The notes beneath the pieces are model-generated. The model ran no database searches. It saw nothing but the letters and a program-made list of their open reading frames with translations, and was not told the origin of the DNA. The translations under genes were made by a program, and so were the position numbers. From Circinella umbellata (taxonomy: Eukaryota > Mucoromycota > Mucoromycetes > Mucorales > Lichtheimiaceae): DNA of 64,000 bases. Where the stretch lies: positions 310,001 to 374,000 of the forward strand of contig JAIWNF010000011.1 in assembly GCA_025093555.1 (NCBI GenBank), read 5' to 3'. Below are positions 20,302-30,899 of this stretch, piece after piece (positions within the stretch are counted from its first letter, which is position 1; each line of letters begins with the position of its first letter).

Positions 20302-22297
20302 TATCCGAGAAATCTTTATATTTATTTTAATTTATAATTCTATATACTTTCATATTAATTACTATATCCAAGATAATTTATTTTATCCGAAAAATAAATT
20401 TAATCTCAATTACTTTATTTTTAAAAAAAAATTAAAATTGAATTTTTATTATTATATTGAGTAGTACTCAAAATATTAATATAATCATTTTTAAAAAATT
20501 TTGACATTTGTCTAAGGTTATTAGATTTTCCTGATTGCTCATAGAGTTAAAAGATCGAACAAAAAAATGAATACTACTAATATCCAAGAAGAAATACAAC
20601 AAGAAGTTTATAAATTAATTGAAAATAAATGGGAATTTCTTAATATGGAATGGCCATATATTTATAAAAAATTTAATCATAGAACAGAAATAAAAGATAC
20701 AAAAAATAATTCAATTCAATTTATAAAAGATATATTATTAAATCAATTTGGTTATATACCTATATTTTATTTTTTAGTGGTTTTATATGGAAATAAAGAA
20801 TATCCCGGTCCATATCGTGAAGTAGAGAAAGGATTAATATTATTATATCATATTGTTTCAGGATATACATGCAAAGATATGCATCAATTTATACCATCTT
20901 CAACATTTTATGATCTATATAAACGCTTTTGGATAACTAATTATACTGATTTAAATAAAATTATAAAAAAAGATTTAAATAATATGTTTTCTAATATTAA
21001 AATTAGAATACTTGTTGCAAAAAAAAATAATCCTGATGGTTTTAAGAATGTAACTTTATTTCTTGATGGTCATGATAGTAAGATTAAGTATTATAATCCA
21101 GCAGAATCAAAACGTACATTGTATTCTTATAAATTGAAAGGTTCAGGAATACGTACACAGATAATATGTGATATGAATAATATGATAACATTATATGTAT
21201 CTGATAGTGAAAAGTGTGCTATTGGGAATGATGGAACAATGTTTCTTAATATGAAGTTATATAAAAACAAAATTTATGAATATGATTGTATTGGTTTCGA
21301 TGGTGGTTATGATTTATTTATAGAAAAATTTCTTAATAATGCAGATGAATATAATAGTAATAATAAATTTAATACTAGAAACTTTGTATATCCTATAAGA
21401 AAGGAACAAAATATACCAAGAAAAGTAACTGAATTAGATTATAATAAAAAATTTGGTTCATTTAGATCAGGTATAGAAAATCATTTTTCTATTTTAGCAT
21501 CTAAATTTGATAGATTTAATAATAATAGATCTGCTGTTCAAACAACTGATATTAAATATTATAATCTTCAATTTCGTGTTGCTTGCATATTAAAAAATAT
21601 ATGGAAAATGGTACAAGATTATAATATAGAAGCACAACCTCACCACATGTTATGGTATAATGATAATTTTGAATTTCCTACTAAAGAAACTAAATTAAAT
21701 TATATATTTAAAAATGAACAATCTATTAATAAAGATTATAATGAGATGTTAGAAATGGAAGAACAACTTTTAAACTTAAATTTAAATGATATAGAAATGA
21801 TGGAAGATATAAATGAAATAATTCAAGAAAATGAAATAGTTGATTCAATAAAAAGAAGAAAAAGAAATCATAAAAAAGTAAATGAAAATGAGGAATTCTA
21901 TGAAGTAGAAAAAATTTTAGATCATATAATAGATAATGATAATAAATTAATATATTATATTAAATGGAAAGGTTATAATGATGATCATAATTCTTGGGTT
22001 AAAGAAAGTAATTTCAATACTAAAACCATAATTAATGAATATAAAGCATTAAACAGAATATAATGATATAATGTTTTTATTACCTATTAACAAATTTAAA
22101 AATTTTTTGAATTTCAAATGTTAAATGTGTTCATCTTTTAAAAAAATAATAGCAAATTATATATTTTTATATAATTTTTATTTTTTCAATTGTCAGGATA
22201 TTATTATTATATTTTTATTTAATTATTATAAATATGATATTTTGATTTATTACTATGACAATTATTAAATATAAAAGAAATGATATAATCTAATTTA
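20302..22297 (+). mobile_element. Nested element encoding a chromodomain DDE transposase
   Basis: About 1,996 bases of very AT-rich DNA interrupt the Tc1-type transposase. Removing 20302-22297 rejoins its frame exactly (codons for LEV then TALSGLHKH), and TA is present at both junctions (20300-20301 and 22296-22297). The flanks inside the element contain a repeated ATCCGARAAAT motif (near 20304 and 20395), but I could not establish terminal inverted repeats, so the end positions are inferred from the host frame. Confidence 0.65.
20567..22063 (+). CDS. DDE transposase (Harbinger/DDE_Tnp_4-like) with C-terminal chromodomain
   Basis: An intact, intron-free frame of 498 residues. Candidate catalytic residues lie in FLDGHDSK (Asp167), CIGFDGGYD (Asp245) and FRSGIENHF (Glu304). 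The context around Glu304 (YNKKFGSFRSGIENHF... then LQFRVACILKNIW) follows the N-x-x-F-x-x-R-x-x-x-E-x-x-F and R-x-A-x-x-L-x-N pattern of DDE_Tnp_4 transposases. After an acidic linker and a basic KRRKRNHKK patch comes a chromodomain (439-498): FYEVEKILDH, YYIKWKGY, HNSWVKES. The methyl-lysine aromatic cage is complete (Tyr445, Trp467, Tyr470 equivalents). By analogy with chromodomain integrases it may direct insertion to H3K9-methylated chromatin. The frame carries no lesion, so the element may be active or recent. Codon use is extremely A/T-biased compared with the split host gene. Confidence 0.9.
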   Translation: MNTTNIQEEIQQEVYKLIENKWEFLNMEWPYIYKKFNHRTEIKDTKNNSIQFIKDILLNQFGYIPIFYFLVVLYGNKEYPGPYREVEKGLILLYHIVSGYTCKDMHQFIPSSTFYDLYKRFWITNYTDLNKIIKKDLNNMFSNIKIRILVAKKNNPDGFKNVTLFLDGHDSKIKYYNPAESKRTLYSYKLKGSGIRTQIICDMNNMITLYVSDSEKCAIGNDGTMFLNMKLYKNKIYEYDCIGFDGGYDLFIEKFLNNADEYNSNNKFNTRNFVYPIRKEQNIPRKVTELDYNKKFGSFRSGIENHFSILASKFDRFNNNRSAVQTTDIKYYNLQFRVACILKNIWKMVQDYNIEAQPHHMLWYNDNFEFPTKETKLNYIFKNEQSINKDYNEMLEMEEQLLNLNLNDIEMMEDINEIIQENEIVDSIKRRKRNHKKVNENEEFYEVEKILDHIIDNDNKLIYYIKWKGYNDDHNSWVKESNFNTKTIINEYKALNRI

Positions 22298-23087
22298 ACC
22301 GCCCTTTCCGGTCTTCACAAACATCTTGTTCAGCATGCATCTCTCACTCTTAAGAAATTAGATCCAACTGTGGCTCCAAGAACATCTGAGAGCACTTTAA
22401 ATCAACGAAGAGAGAAAATATTGCTGTGGTTGGATGATAAGGAAATGGACTGGTTCAACAACTGTGCTTTTATTGATGAGGCAGGATTTAATATGCATAT
22501 CCGAAGAAATTTCGGTAGATCCAAAAGAGGACTACCAGCTAAAGTTGTGTTGCCTGCTAACAAAGGAATTATTATTTCTATACTTGGAGCAATATGCGAG
22601 AAAGGGGTCATCGACTTGACCTTGCGCAAACCAAAGGCTGTCCAGAAGAAAAGTGCTTCGGCTAAGAAGAGAAAACGGGATGATGGAAGAAAGCCTGCTG
22701 AAGTATCCGAAGTTAATGCAAGAGTGGGTACTCAAGGAGTTTATTAGCAATGCGATGGATACGCTTGACAAACATAATATGCAAGGTCGTTATCTTATCT
22801 TAGATAACGCTTCTATTCACAAGACTGATGATGTCCAAAAATTCATTAAAACGTGTGAATATAAAGCTGTTTACTTGCCTCCTTACTCCCCTTTCCTAAA
22901 TCCAATCGAGCTATTCTGGTCAAAGCTCAAAGCTGGTGTAAAAAGAGACTGTCTCACAGCAACAGATAACCTGAGCGCTAGAATTATTGAGTCTGCAAAG
23001 CAGGTTAATGTGGAGGATTGTCAGAACTGGATCAGGCACTCTGCTTCATTTTTTGATAGGTGTTTGGCTCTTGAGCCAATGCTTTAG
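22298..23087 (+). pseudogene. Tc1/IS630-type transposase, C-terminal half with frameshift
   Basis: This continues the frame from 20301. It contains the first catalytic block FIDEAGFNMH (about 22472-22500) and a basic spacer (KKRKRDDGRK). The original frame then shows PAEVSEVNARVGT but hits a stop at 22745-22747. The real continuation, EFISNAMDTLDKHNMQGRYLILDNASIH and PPYSPFLNPIELFWSKLK, lies in another frame ending at 23087. A 1-nt insertion or 2-nt deletion at about 22731-22740 explains this. All three acidic catalytic positions are still visible, but the gene cannot make a complete protein. Confidence 0.85.
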
Positions 23088-23160
23088 TAAATTGTATTAT
23101 GAATAAACTTTTTTTTATATACGCAAACTTGGAATTTCAATGCGCAAAAAAAAAATTATA

Positions 23161-23428
23161 TGCACAAATCGATTGGAAAAAACCAATACGATCCGCTAGT
23201 GCTTTATAAAAATGTACACATAAATGATGAACAAGCTTTAACATAATTGCTGTTAACCCTTTGGATCTGAGTTTTTTTTATATTACTTTTCCCCTACGAT
23301 TTTTTTTTGATAAATTGCATACCCATGCTATACTCGCCATATCCTACTTTTCTTTCACTTTCACAAGCCTTAATTTCTAACTTTACATATAAATACACAC
23401 ATAGCCATAGTACGATAATATAGATGAT
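23161..23428 (+). promoter_or_regulatory. Upstream region of the malic enzyme gene
   Basis: A short AT-rich region between the transposon end and the malic enzyme ATG. It includes TTACATATAAATACACAC at about 23382-23399, a possible TATA element about 40 bases before the start codon. The transposon therefore sits within 300 bases of the gene. Confidence 0.4.
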
Positions 23429-25730
23429 ATGGAGTCCAAATTTGTTTCACCAGAACTCGCTAGCCAACAAGAGAACAGTAGTATTCGCAAACTCCATACA
23501 TACGGTGATAAACCCGGCACGCCTAAAATTGTGCGAATTTACTTAAGCGGTCATGTGATTTTAAACCAGCCATTGTTAAATAAGGGTACAGCATTTACTA
23601 AACGAGAACGAGAATTACTCGAGTTATGTAGTTTATTACCTTATCAAGTGAATACCTTAGAACAACAAACTGATCGAGTTCAAAAACAATTTGAACAATT
23701 AAAAAGGCCTATTGTGAAGAATATTTTCATGCAAAGTAAGTTCAAACGAACAAGTATAAGTAAACACAGAGACTGATTATTTATTATTATTACTTGTTAT
23801 TACAAAAAGATATTCATGATCAAAATAAAACCATGTACTATAATTTTATTCTACGAGATTTAAAACGGATACTGCCTATCATTTATACACCTACTGAAGG
23901 GGAATATATCGAAAAGTAGGTAGCTTTTCCAACTCTGTCACTAAATAAACATGGGTTAGACATTAGTTCATTTACCTAAAATAAATCATAGTTATTCAGA
24001 AGTGTTTCATCGTCCGTAAGTGGTTCTCTTTGTATCGTGATAATTGGTGTTACGCAAAAAAAGTACATTAAACAAATGTGATTATAATAGACATGGGGTG
24101 TATTTGAATTTTCCAGAGTCTGAAAAAATTGAATATACACTTCTTGAAGCTGCATTACAAAATGGAATGCGACCCAAAGATATTGATGTCATTGTTGTTA
24201 CCGACAGTGAACAAATATTAGGAATCGGTGATCAAGGCGTAGGTGGTGTTGCTATATCGGTGAGAGTCATTTGTTTGCTATATAAAAAAGATGATATGTT
24301 ATGTTATGTGATAGTTTTATGGAGAGCTCACATCTTTTTGGTTTCTCTTATATTATAAAAAAAATAAGACTGCCAAACTTACACTTTATACTGCTATGGC
24401 CGGTATAAATCCTGCGCGAGTACTACCTGTTGTTCTTGACGTAGGAACAAATAATAGAACCCGATTAGAAGATCCGCTTTACCTTGGTTGGCGACATGAA
24501 CGTATTCGTGGAAAAGACTATGATGCCTTTGTCCATCGATTTGTTGAATGTGTACGCACAAATTTCAAAAATGCATTTTTACATTGGGAAGATTTCGGTG
24601 TCGATAATGCGCGACGACTACTATATAAATATCGACCCACCATGAGTACGTTTAATGATGACATTCAAGGCACTGGGGCTATTACATTGGCCACTATTAT
24701 GGCTGCATTAAAAGTTACAGGGGATTCTATGGAAAACCAAACATTTGTTATTTTTGGAACGGGAACAGCTGGTGTCGGTATTGCAGATCAGATCCGTACT
24801 TACTTACAAGTTCAAAAGGGAATGTCCGAAGAAGAAGCAGCAAAGCATTTCTGGTGTCTGGATAAGCCTGGGTTGTTGACACAAGATATGACATGTGGGG
24901 ATTATGTCATTACTGATCAACAACGTGTTTATGCACGTACACTAGATGAAATCGAATCCTGGGGACGGGGAGGTAAAAATAAAGATTCAGGCAAAGGAAG
25001 CAATAATAATAATACAAGGAAGGAACATCCCCAGTTACTTGATGTGGTAAAAAATGTCAAGCCGACAGTACTGATTGGTTGCTCAACGATACCTGGCGCG
25101 TTTACTGAAGAAGTTGTACGAACAATGGCTGAACATTGTGAAAATCCAATTATTCTCCCACTTTCAAATCCAACTCAGCTGCATGAAGCTAAACCAGCTG
25201 AGCTATTCAAATGGGTAAGCTTTTCTTCCCCCCATTATTATGAATGCTATTACTTCTTTCCGTATATGAAAGAACAAGCAGTATTAAGAAACTAAAATAT
25301 CTATAATAATTTACAGACAGAAGGCAAAGCATTTGTTGCCACTGGTTCTCCCTTTGATCCCGTTGAATATAATGGTAGAATGTACGAAATTGCTGAATGC
25401 AATAATTCGTTTGTGTTTCCAGGCATTGGGCTTGGCTGCATAGTATGTCGCACAAAACATTGCACAGACCAAATGATTTTTGCTGGGGCTAATGCAATCA
25501 GTGAATGTTCACCATCCACTCAATCCAAGGACCGTATGAAAGGGTTATTGCCGGATATTAATGATGCAAGGGATGTTAGTGCTAAAGTGGCCACAGCTGT
25601 GATACAAAAGGCGATTGAGCAAAATGAAAATCGATACCAATTGAATGGTAATGACGTTGAAAAAGTGGTCCGTGAATTCATGTGGGAACCTAAATATGCT
25701 GAATATGAATTAATGGAAGACCAAGAATAA
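23429..25730 (+). CDS. Malic enzyme (malate dehydrogenase, oxaloacetate-decarboxylating)
   Basis: Six exons (23429-23735, 23810-23915, 23992-24015, 24091-24259, 24369-25214, 25317-25730) encode 621 residues. Landmarks are LPIIYTPTEGEYIE (malic signature with catalytic Tyr), VVTDSEQILGIGDQG, LPVVLDVGTNN, HWEDFGVDNARRLL, TFNDDIQGTGAI (metal-binding Asp residues), the dinucleotide fold IFGTGTAGVGIADQI, LIGCSTIPGAFTEEV and LPLSNPT. It converts malate to pyruvate and CO2 with reduction of NAD(P). In Mucorales, malic enzyme is linked to NADPH supply for lipid synthesis, but the cofactor cannot be assigned safely here. No clear mitochondrial presequence is seen. The protein has an inserted Gly/Asn/Lys-rich loop at about residues 398-420. 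The third exon is only 24 nt. Confidence 0.93.
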
Positions 25731-26207
25731 AATGAGGCAAAAAACACAATCTCTTTTTTTATACGTATTGCAGAAAAAGTGAAACAATATAGTAATATAA
25801 AATAATAATAGTATAATAATAGTAATGTGATAATATATGTAAAAAAAACGTATGTTGTTGTTGAGCGTGTTTATGTATAATGCGGTATAATAAAAGAAAA
25901 AATAACACGGCTTTACAACAGGGCCATTAATGTTTGAAGAAAAAATGTATATGAAACGTTCGAGTGTGTGTACTTTGTAAGAAAAAAAAGGTAATGGTAA
26001 TGGTAATAAAAAGATGTGTGAAAAATAATTGTGAGGCGTGAAAAATGTTTTTTTTAATAGAAACTGAGTGGAGTAAACAAAGGAAGTTGTGTCATTGTTG
26101 TTAAATTTTTTTTTACTTCCCACCGCTCTCTTTTTCATTTATCTAAAAAAAAATACGGGTTTTTATATGTGTTGTGTGGTGGATGGAATGAAATAGAACC
26201 GGCTATT
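25731..26207. other. Convergent intergenic region, no gene seen
   Basis: A/T-rich 3' flanks of the malic enzyme and cyclin genes, with a GTAATGGTAATGG repeat at about 25990-26008. A 142-codon antisense frame here is low-complexity Phe/Tyr-rich and not credible. Confidence 0.55.
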
Positions 26208-27513
26208 TCATGGCACGGGAGAATAAAAGTTGGGATGACTCGGGGTGTCATGCGATGGCGTTGATGGCGAGGGTGCAATAGCGTTACTAGGTGAAGAAGA
26301 ATCGGGTGGTGTGGGTAGATGTGGAGATGATGTGTCGTCTTGATGACTATTTTGCTCTTGTTGTTGAGTAAAGCTAGGTCGTTTAAAGCATCGATGACGG
26401 TCTATTTCACCTGAGGGCCTTCTATTTATATCTTTCGTAGTGTCATGTTGCTGTTGGCGACTATCGCCTTTATCAATAGAGAGGTGCCGTGCAACCTTAT
26501 TGACATGGATATAATCATCATCTTGATCGTGTGTTTGTTGGTCGTCGTGGTGATTATTACCAAAGTAATTTTGTTGCTCATCATCACGAAGTGCAAGTTG
26601 CCGTGGTTGTACTCTACTATCAATGTATCCTTCTTGTTCACGCATCCAATGCAGTAAAAGTTGATCACCGTAATGTTGTAGTTCATCCACAGAAACAAAT
26701 AATGAATAATTATTGAGAACGAGAAATTCAACTTCTAAGACATTAAGTTCGCTCACTGGTAATCCGCCCACCTATAATTTTAAAAAAGAAAAAATAGTCT
26801 GTTTAGTTATTATTAAATTTATAATAGCTCTTTAGTAATAAAAAAAGGAGCTTTCTCTTTTTTTTTCAACATATCCTCACTTCTCTAACCAAACCAGGCA
26901 GATACATTACACAAAAATCATATCCCTTTTCCTCACCCCCAGTATCCCCTTATTTTTTTTTTATCCAAAAAAAAAAAACCAGCAACAACATACTTTAGCA
27001 TAACGGGTATTAGTAAAAAATACATCTGAAAAAAGTTTACTGGCCACCATAACGCCTGAAATAATTAATCTGTGAATATTGAATGAATCAATACGTAAAG
27101 GCTGTCGATTACCAGTTGACTTTGATAAACGATCGAAATAAACAAGTAATGCTAAAAAACATTCATTGGCACAAGGGCAATATTTAAGAATCCGAGATAA
27201 ATATGCATGGACACCTAAATATCAATTAAATATAAAGTTAATAACTAATCGCTTCTATTTATAATAATAACAATAATATATTACCGATGGTAGGTATGGA
27301 CCGAGCATGAAATGCTGTAAATCGTTTATCAGAATGTGATAAACTTCGTGGTCGTGAATGGCGTGGAGGAACGGCTTGATCTCCCGGACTTGATGCTGCT
27401 GGATGCATACGGTCATTAGCTTTGGTGACTTTTTCTAATAACGATGTAAGCATTTTAATGGTGTCCTTTGTAGGATGTCGTGCAAGATCGAAACGAAATG
27501 GAGCAGTACTCAT
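26208..27513 (-). CDS. Pho80/Pcl-type cyclin
   Basis: Three exons (27513-27285, 27214-26994, 26771-26208) encode 337 residues. The cyclin (PF08613-like) core spans about residues 77-195: VHAYLSRILKYCPCANECF, LALLVYFDRLSK, DSFNIHRLIISGVMVASKLFSD, FFTNTRYAKVGGL and LNVLEVEFLVLNNYSLFVS, the order expected for Pho80-like cyclins. The N-terminus is Ser/Pro/Arg-rich; the long C-terminus is Gln/His/Asp- and Ser/Pro-rich (TPPDSSSPSN) with many possible proline-directed phosphorylation sites. Such cyclins pair with Pho85-type CDKs in nutrient, phosphate and polarity control. The exact partner is not determined. Confidence 0.9.
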
Positions 27514-27824
27514 GACACATGTAATAATTTTTTTACGTAGATGATGAACGAATAAGAGAAAGCAATAGAAAGAAAAGTGAGTTAAAAAAAAAAAAAGAAG
27601 AGGAAGACAGCAAACTGAACCAGGGTTTTTACTTTTTTTTTTTTTTCTTTTTTTGGTTTACAGCACAAAATTCGATATTGCTAATTAAAGTATAACGTCA
27701 CCATGCAATTATCCATTATAAATTTACATGAAATAATAACCATTTGTGATAGTATATTTCCAAAGAGAACAAAGAGGATAATAATGATAAAGAGGAAAGT
27801 AAAAGGAAAAAGAAAAAGAATGAA
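27514..27824. other. Cyclin upstream region
   Basis: About 310 bases between the cyclin start codon and the transporter stop codon (both minus strand). It contains an A-run and a T-run at 27585-27655. No gene was seen. Confidence 0.5.
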
Positions 27825-30287
27825 CTATAAGTCGCATGTAGCAGCAATAGTATCGTCTCCACCATTTACTGGATCGTTAATTGTATCATGGACCTGGAAC
27901 ACTTTTTGTAAACTATAGAAAGTACTAATAACCATGATTGATAGTCCCAACGTCAGTGCAGCCCAATGTGGAATCTTGCTCCGTTGGAACACCGAACCTC
28001 TTGCTAGTTTAAGATAGCATAAAGGTGGTAAAACATATGCTAATGCTGTCGCGGAGAATGCTCCTGTCAATTCAAGAACAATACCAAGGTTACATGTCAA
28101 TAGAGATACCGTTAATGCAGTTAATACAAGGACAGTTGTTATGCCAACGTGTCTTATCCTTTTAAAGGGCTCTGTAGGCCAAAAGAATGTTTCCAGAACC
28201 TATAATTTTTTATATATGTTTGTTATTTATTATACATCACATGAATCAAAATACTGCTCTATTTTTTTTTTCTTCTTTACAAAAGATTATTACCTCCCGA
28301 CACACAAAAGCTTCTAATGGTATAGTGGTAAACATATTTAAACCAAATGCCAGTCGAGCGATATTGATAAGTGTATTATCAGATGGAAAATTATTCAATA
28401 TATTACCTATTCTTCCCATGATTTACATGCGAGAAATTGTAATCAGCACATAGTTAACCAGAGAAAAAAGAGCAGTGTTTGTAAGTAAACAAAAGCCTAC
28501 CTGCAGTTTTGTCTGTAAACACAACATAGCCCGACACAGCGAGTGTCATACAAGTTATAAAAGCTATCACCATACTTAAATGAGTGACTGTGGCAAAGCG
28601 ATTAAGTGATGGCTGTTTTAATGATCCAAAGATCAAAAAACTATTATGGTGACATACAAATGCTATACAAGTATACCATAACATATTATTATAGAGCATA
28701 GTCATGTCATGTATTTGCCAACAGAACAAAGATAAAGTTGAACAAGAAAAAAAAATATACAGAATAAAACACACAAGATATTTGATTGAAAAAATCACTT
28801 TATCATAAGAAGTAAAGAGAGAGCTAGTGTATCAGACAACCAACCATATACTTCCATCCATCATACATCACACCTCCACACCGCCAGTTATAGACACAAG
28901 CTCACCCTATTTTCTAATGAAAGGAAAGGTAACTATGATTTTTTTACATACCAAAACTGATGACAGCTATTGCTTGGAACATTTCATTGTTTGCAAAATT
29001 GAAGCGTTGTTCGGACGATCCACGGATATCAACCGGTGTTTTAGGTCCTTCAATAATAACGCTCACAATAATCACAAAAATTGCAATCAAGGCTAGACCA
29101 CTTGTTTTTGCAAGCTTGGATATATCGCGATAGAGCGATAACGGGTATGATACAAACACAGTGAAAAATGTGATACAAAGTCGCCGGTTGGCAAAAATCC
29201 ATAATATAGGGATCTGGTCGATATTTTCTACAAGTGATCGAATGACGTGTGGTATAGTGTCCCCTAAAACAATGGATTATATAATGAATTACATAAACAG
29301 CCACATTGTTATTGGGATGAAGTAATGACCAGTATAAATGATAATAAACCACAATTAAACTTACCCAAAATAACACAGTATGCACACATCCCTATATAAT
29401 AAATATACACATTCATAGAAGTTCAGTCATTAAACACAAGTTAACTATTATAATAAATTACCTCCTTGTTCTCCTCTCTCTTAGTTTTTTCTTTTTTCTT
29501 TTTACCTCCAAACCCAAACGCAAATTGAAATACAGAAATTGCTATAAGTCCTGATTGACCAAACGAAAATTCTAACAAGTCTTGATAGGTAGAACGCCCA
29601 GCCAATTTGCCATCATACATAAGCAACCGTACAGTCCAATCTATGATACATTTTGATTTAGTCCTTAACCCATGTCATATAATCGCCCTTTCCCTTTTCT
29701 TTCTTACCAACGACAACAGTTAATGTCATTAACAATATGATCCCCATCCAAAACCCCTATTACTTAACAATATCAGTAAAAATAATCAGCGAATTTTATT
29801 ACTCTTTTTAATAAATGATCGATTACTTACTGCTTCTTTGAATGCAAATGGCAATCCAATAATACCCGCGCCAATAATGCTATTAGCCATATTGAGCTAT
29901 AATACAAGAGTAAGTTTTTTTTTTCGCTCGATTGTATCACTTTTTTTTTATTTGTTCGGCTTTACTCACAAAACTAGCAAAAATTGAACCCCCTTCTGTC
30001 GGTAATCTATAATCAAAGAACTTAGGGTAATCGTCATCGTCATCCATATTATCGGCATTATGAATCGGTGATTGATTCGTAAAATTGCCGAGAGGAGTTG
30101 TTTCGGAATCATCGACATCTAACTGAGCGTATTCTTCATTATTATATAACCAACTGCTATTGTTCGCTTTGCTAGTAGATGTCGTGATGTAATCTTTCGT
30201 TTGTTGTTTTGTCAAATCATTGGGAGAGTTTGAAAATAACAAAGTTTTTGAGTCGTCGACGTCGCCGTGGTGTACGTCTGTACTCAT
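27825..30287 (-). CDS. AAAP-family amino-acid transporter (Avt/SLC38-like)
   Basis: Nine exons (30287-29970, 29896-29831, 29756-29708, 29640-29506, 29391-29365, 29263-28952, 28662-28501, 28406-28294, 28199-27825) close in frame to 518 residues. After an acidic cytosolic N-terminus of about 105 residues comes the family hallmark LNMANSIIGAGIIGLPFAFKEAG (first membrane span), then about ten further spans. Other typical parts are FAFGFGGMCAYCVILGDT, ISFGAFVCHHNSFLIFGSL, MTLAVSGYVVFTDKTAGNIL and TIPLEAFVCREV. Members move neutral amino acids across vacuolar or plasma membranes with protons or sodium. The long acidic N-terminus is more like the Avt group. Exon five is only 27 nt. Confidence 0.93.
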
Positions 30288-30899
30288 GAAGCATATGATA
30301 AAAGAAAGAAAAGAGGCGAGAGAAAGAAGAGAAGAGGAGGAAAAAAAAAGAGTTTAGTTTGTATGTATAGTAAAATTGACCTAAGGTTTGTTGTGGCTTC
30401 GGCCTCTATTAAAATATGGGAATGGCTGAATAATTTCGACTTTGTTGGAAAATAGTAGATCACCCTCTGCATTCAAAAAACATACACTCTTTTGCTTGCG
30501 ATTTTTTTATTCATGCATCTTTTTATCACAAGCGGTCTTCATTTACTTTTTTGACAGGATATAACCATTTTAAGTCAAAGCACATAAATGCCACTCCGCC
30601 GTGTTACAGCGTACATTATCAAGAACAGCTTCTTGAACTGGGTAAATTTAATTATTTGAGTTATCTAATTATAAAATATCCTTCGCTTTATTTATATAAT
30701 TGTATAGTCGCATTATTATTGTTACATATGATGCATCAAAAGACAACCCCTTTTGTAGATAATCTAATTATGATGAGACTATTTAAACTATAACAGTAAT
30801 TACTTTATTTTCGAACTGTCTTGTACAATGAAGTCCATTTTTAATAATATTTAAACAAGGTAAATTTTGGGGTAAGGGAATGCATGTAGTTTATCTGAT
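30288..30899. other. Transporter upstream region and P450 3' flank
   Basis: About 610 bases with a CT-rich block (minus-strand sense) just upstream of the transporter ATG. An 80-codon frame at 30551-30793 shows no domain. No gene was called. Confidence 0.5.

Larger units (their letters stand above)
19524..23160 (+). mobile_element. Tc1/mariner (IS630-type) transposon, interrupted and dead
   Basis: The left end has three T-tract-GCGT units (19524-19590), of which the innermost (TTTTTTTTGCGTATTGAAG, to about 19611) is matched by the reverse complement of 23118-23156 (TTTTTTTTGCGCATTGAAA, then a second TTTGCG). Between these ends lies a transposase gene split by the chromodomain-transposase element at about 20302-22297. 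Without the insert the element would be about 1.6 kb, a normal size. The exact outer ends and TA target duplication were not fixed. Confidence 0.7.

Noticed and set aside
20302..22297. The 2-kb insert considered as a large intron of the Tc1-type transposase
   Set aside because: The left edge resembles a donor (GTATAT), but the right edge lacks an AG acceptor and the segment encodes a complete transposase of another superfamily.
25710..26138. 142-codon minus-strand frame
   Set aside because: Phe/Tyr/Ile-rich translation of A-rich 3' flank sequence.
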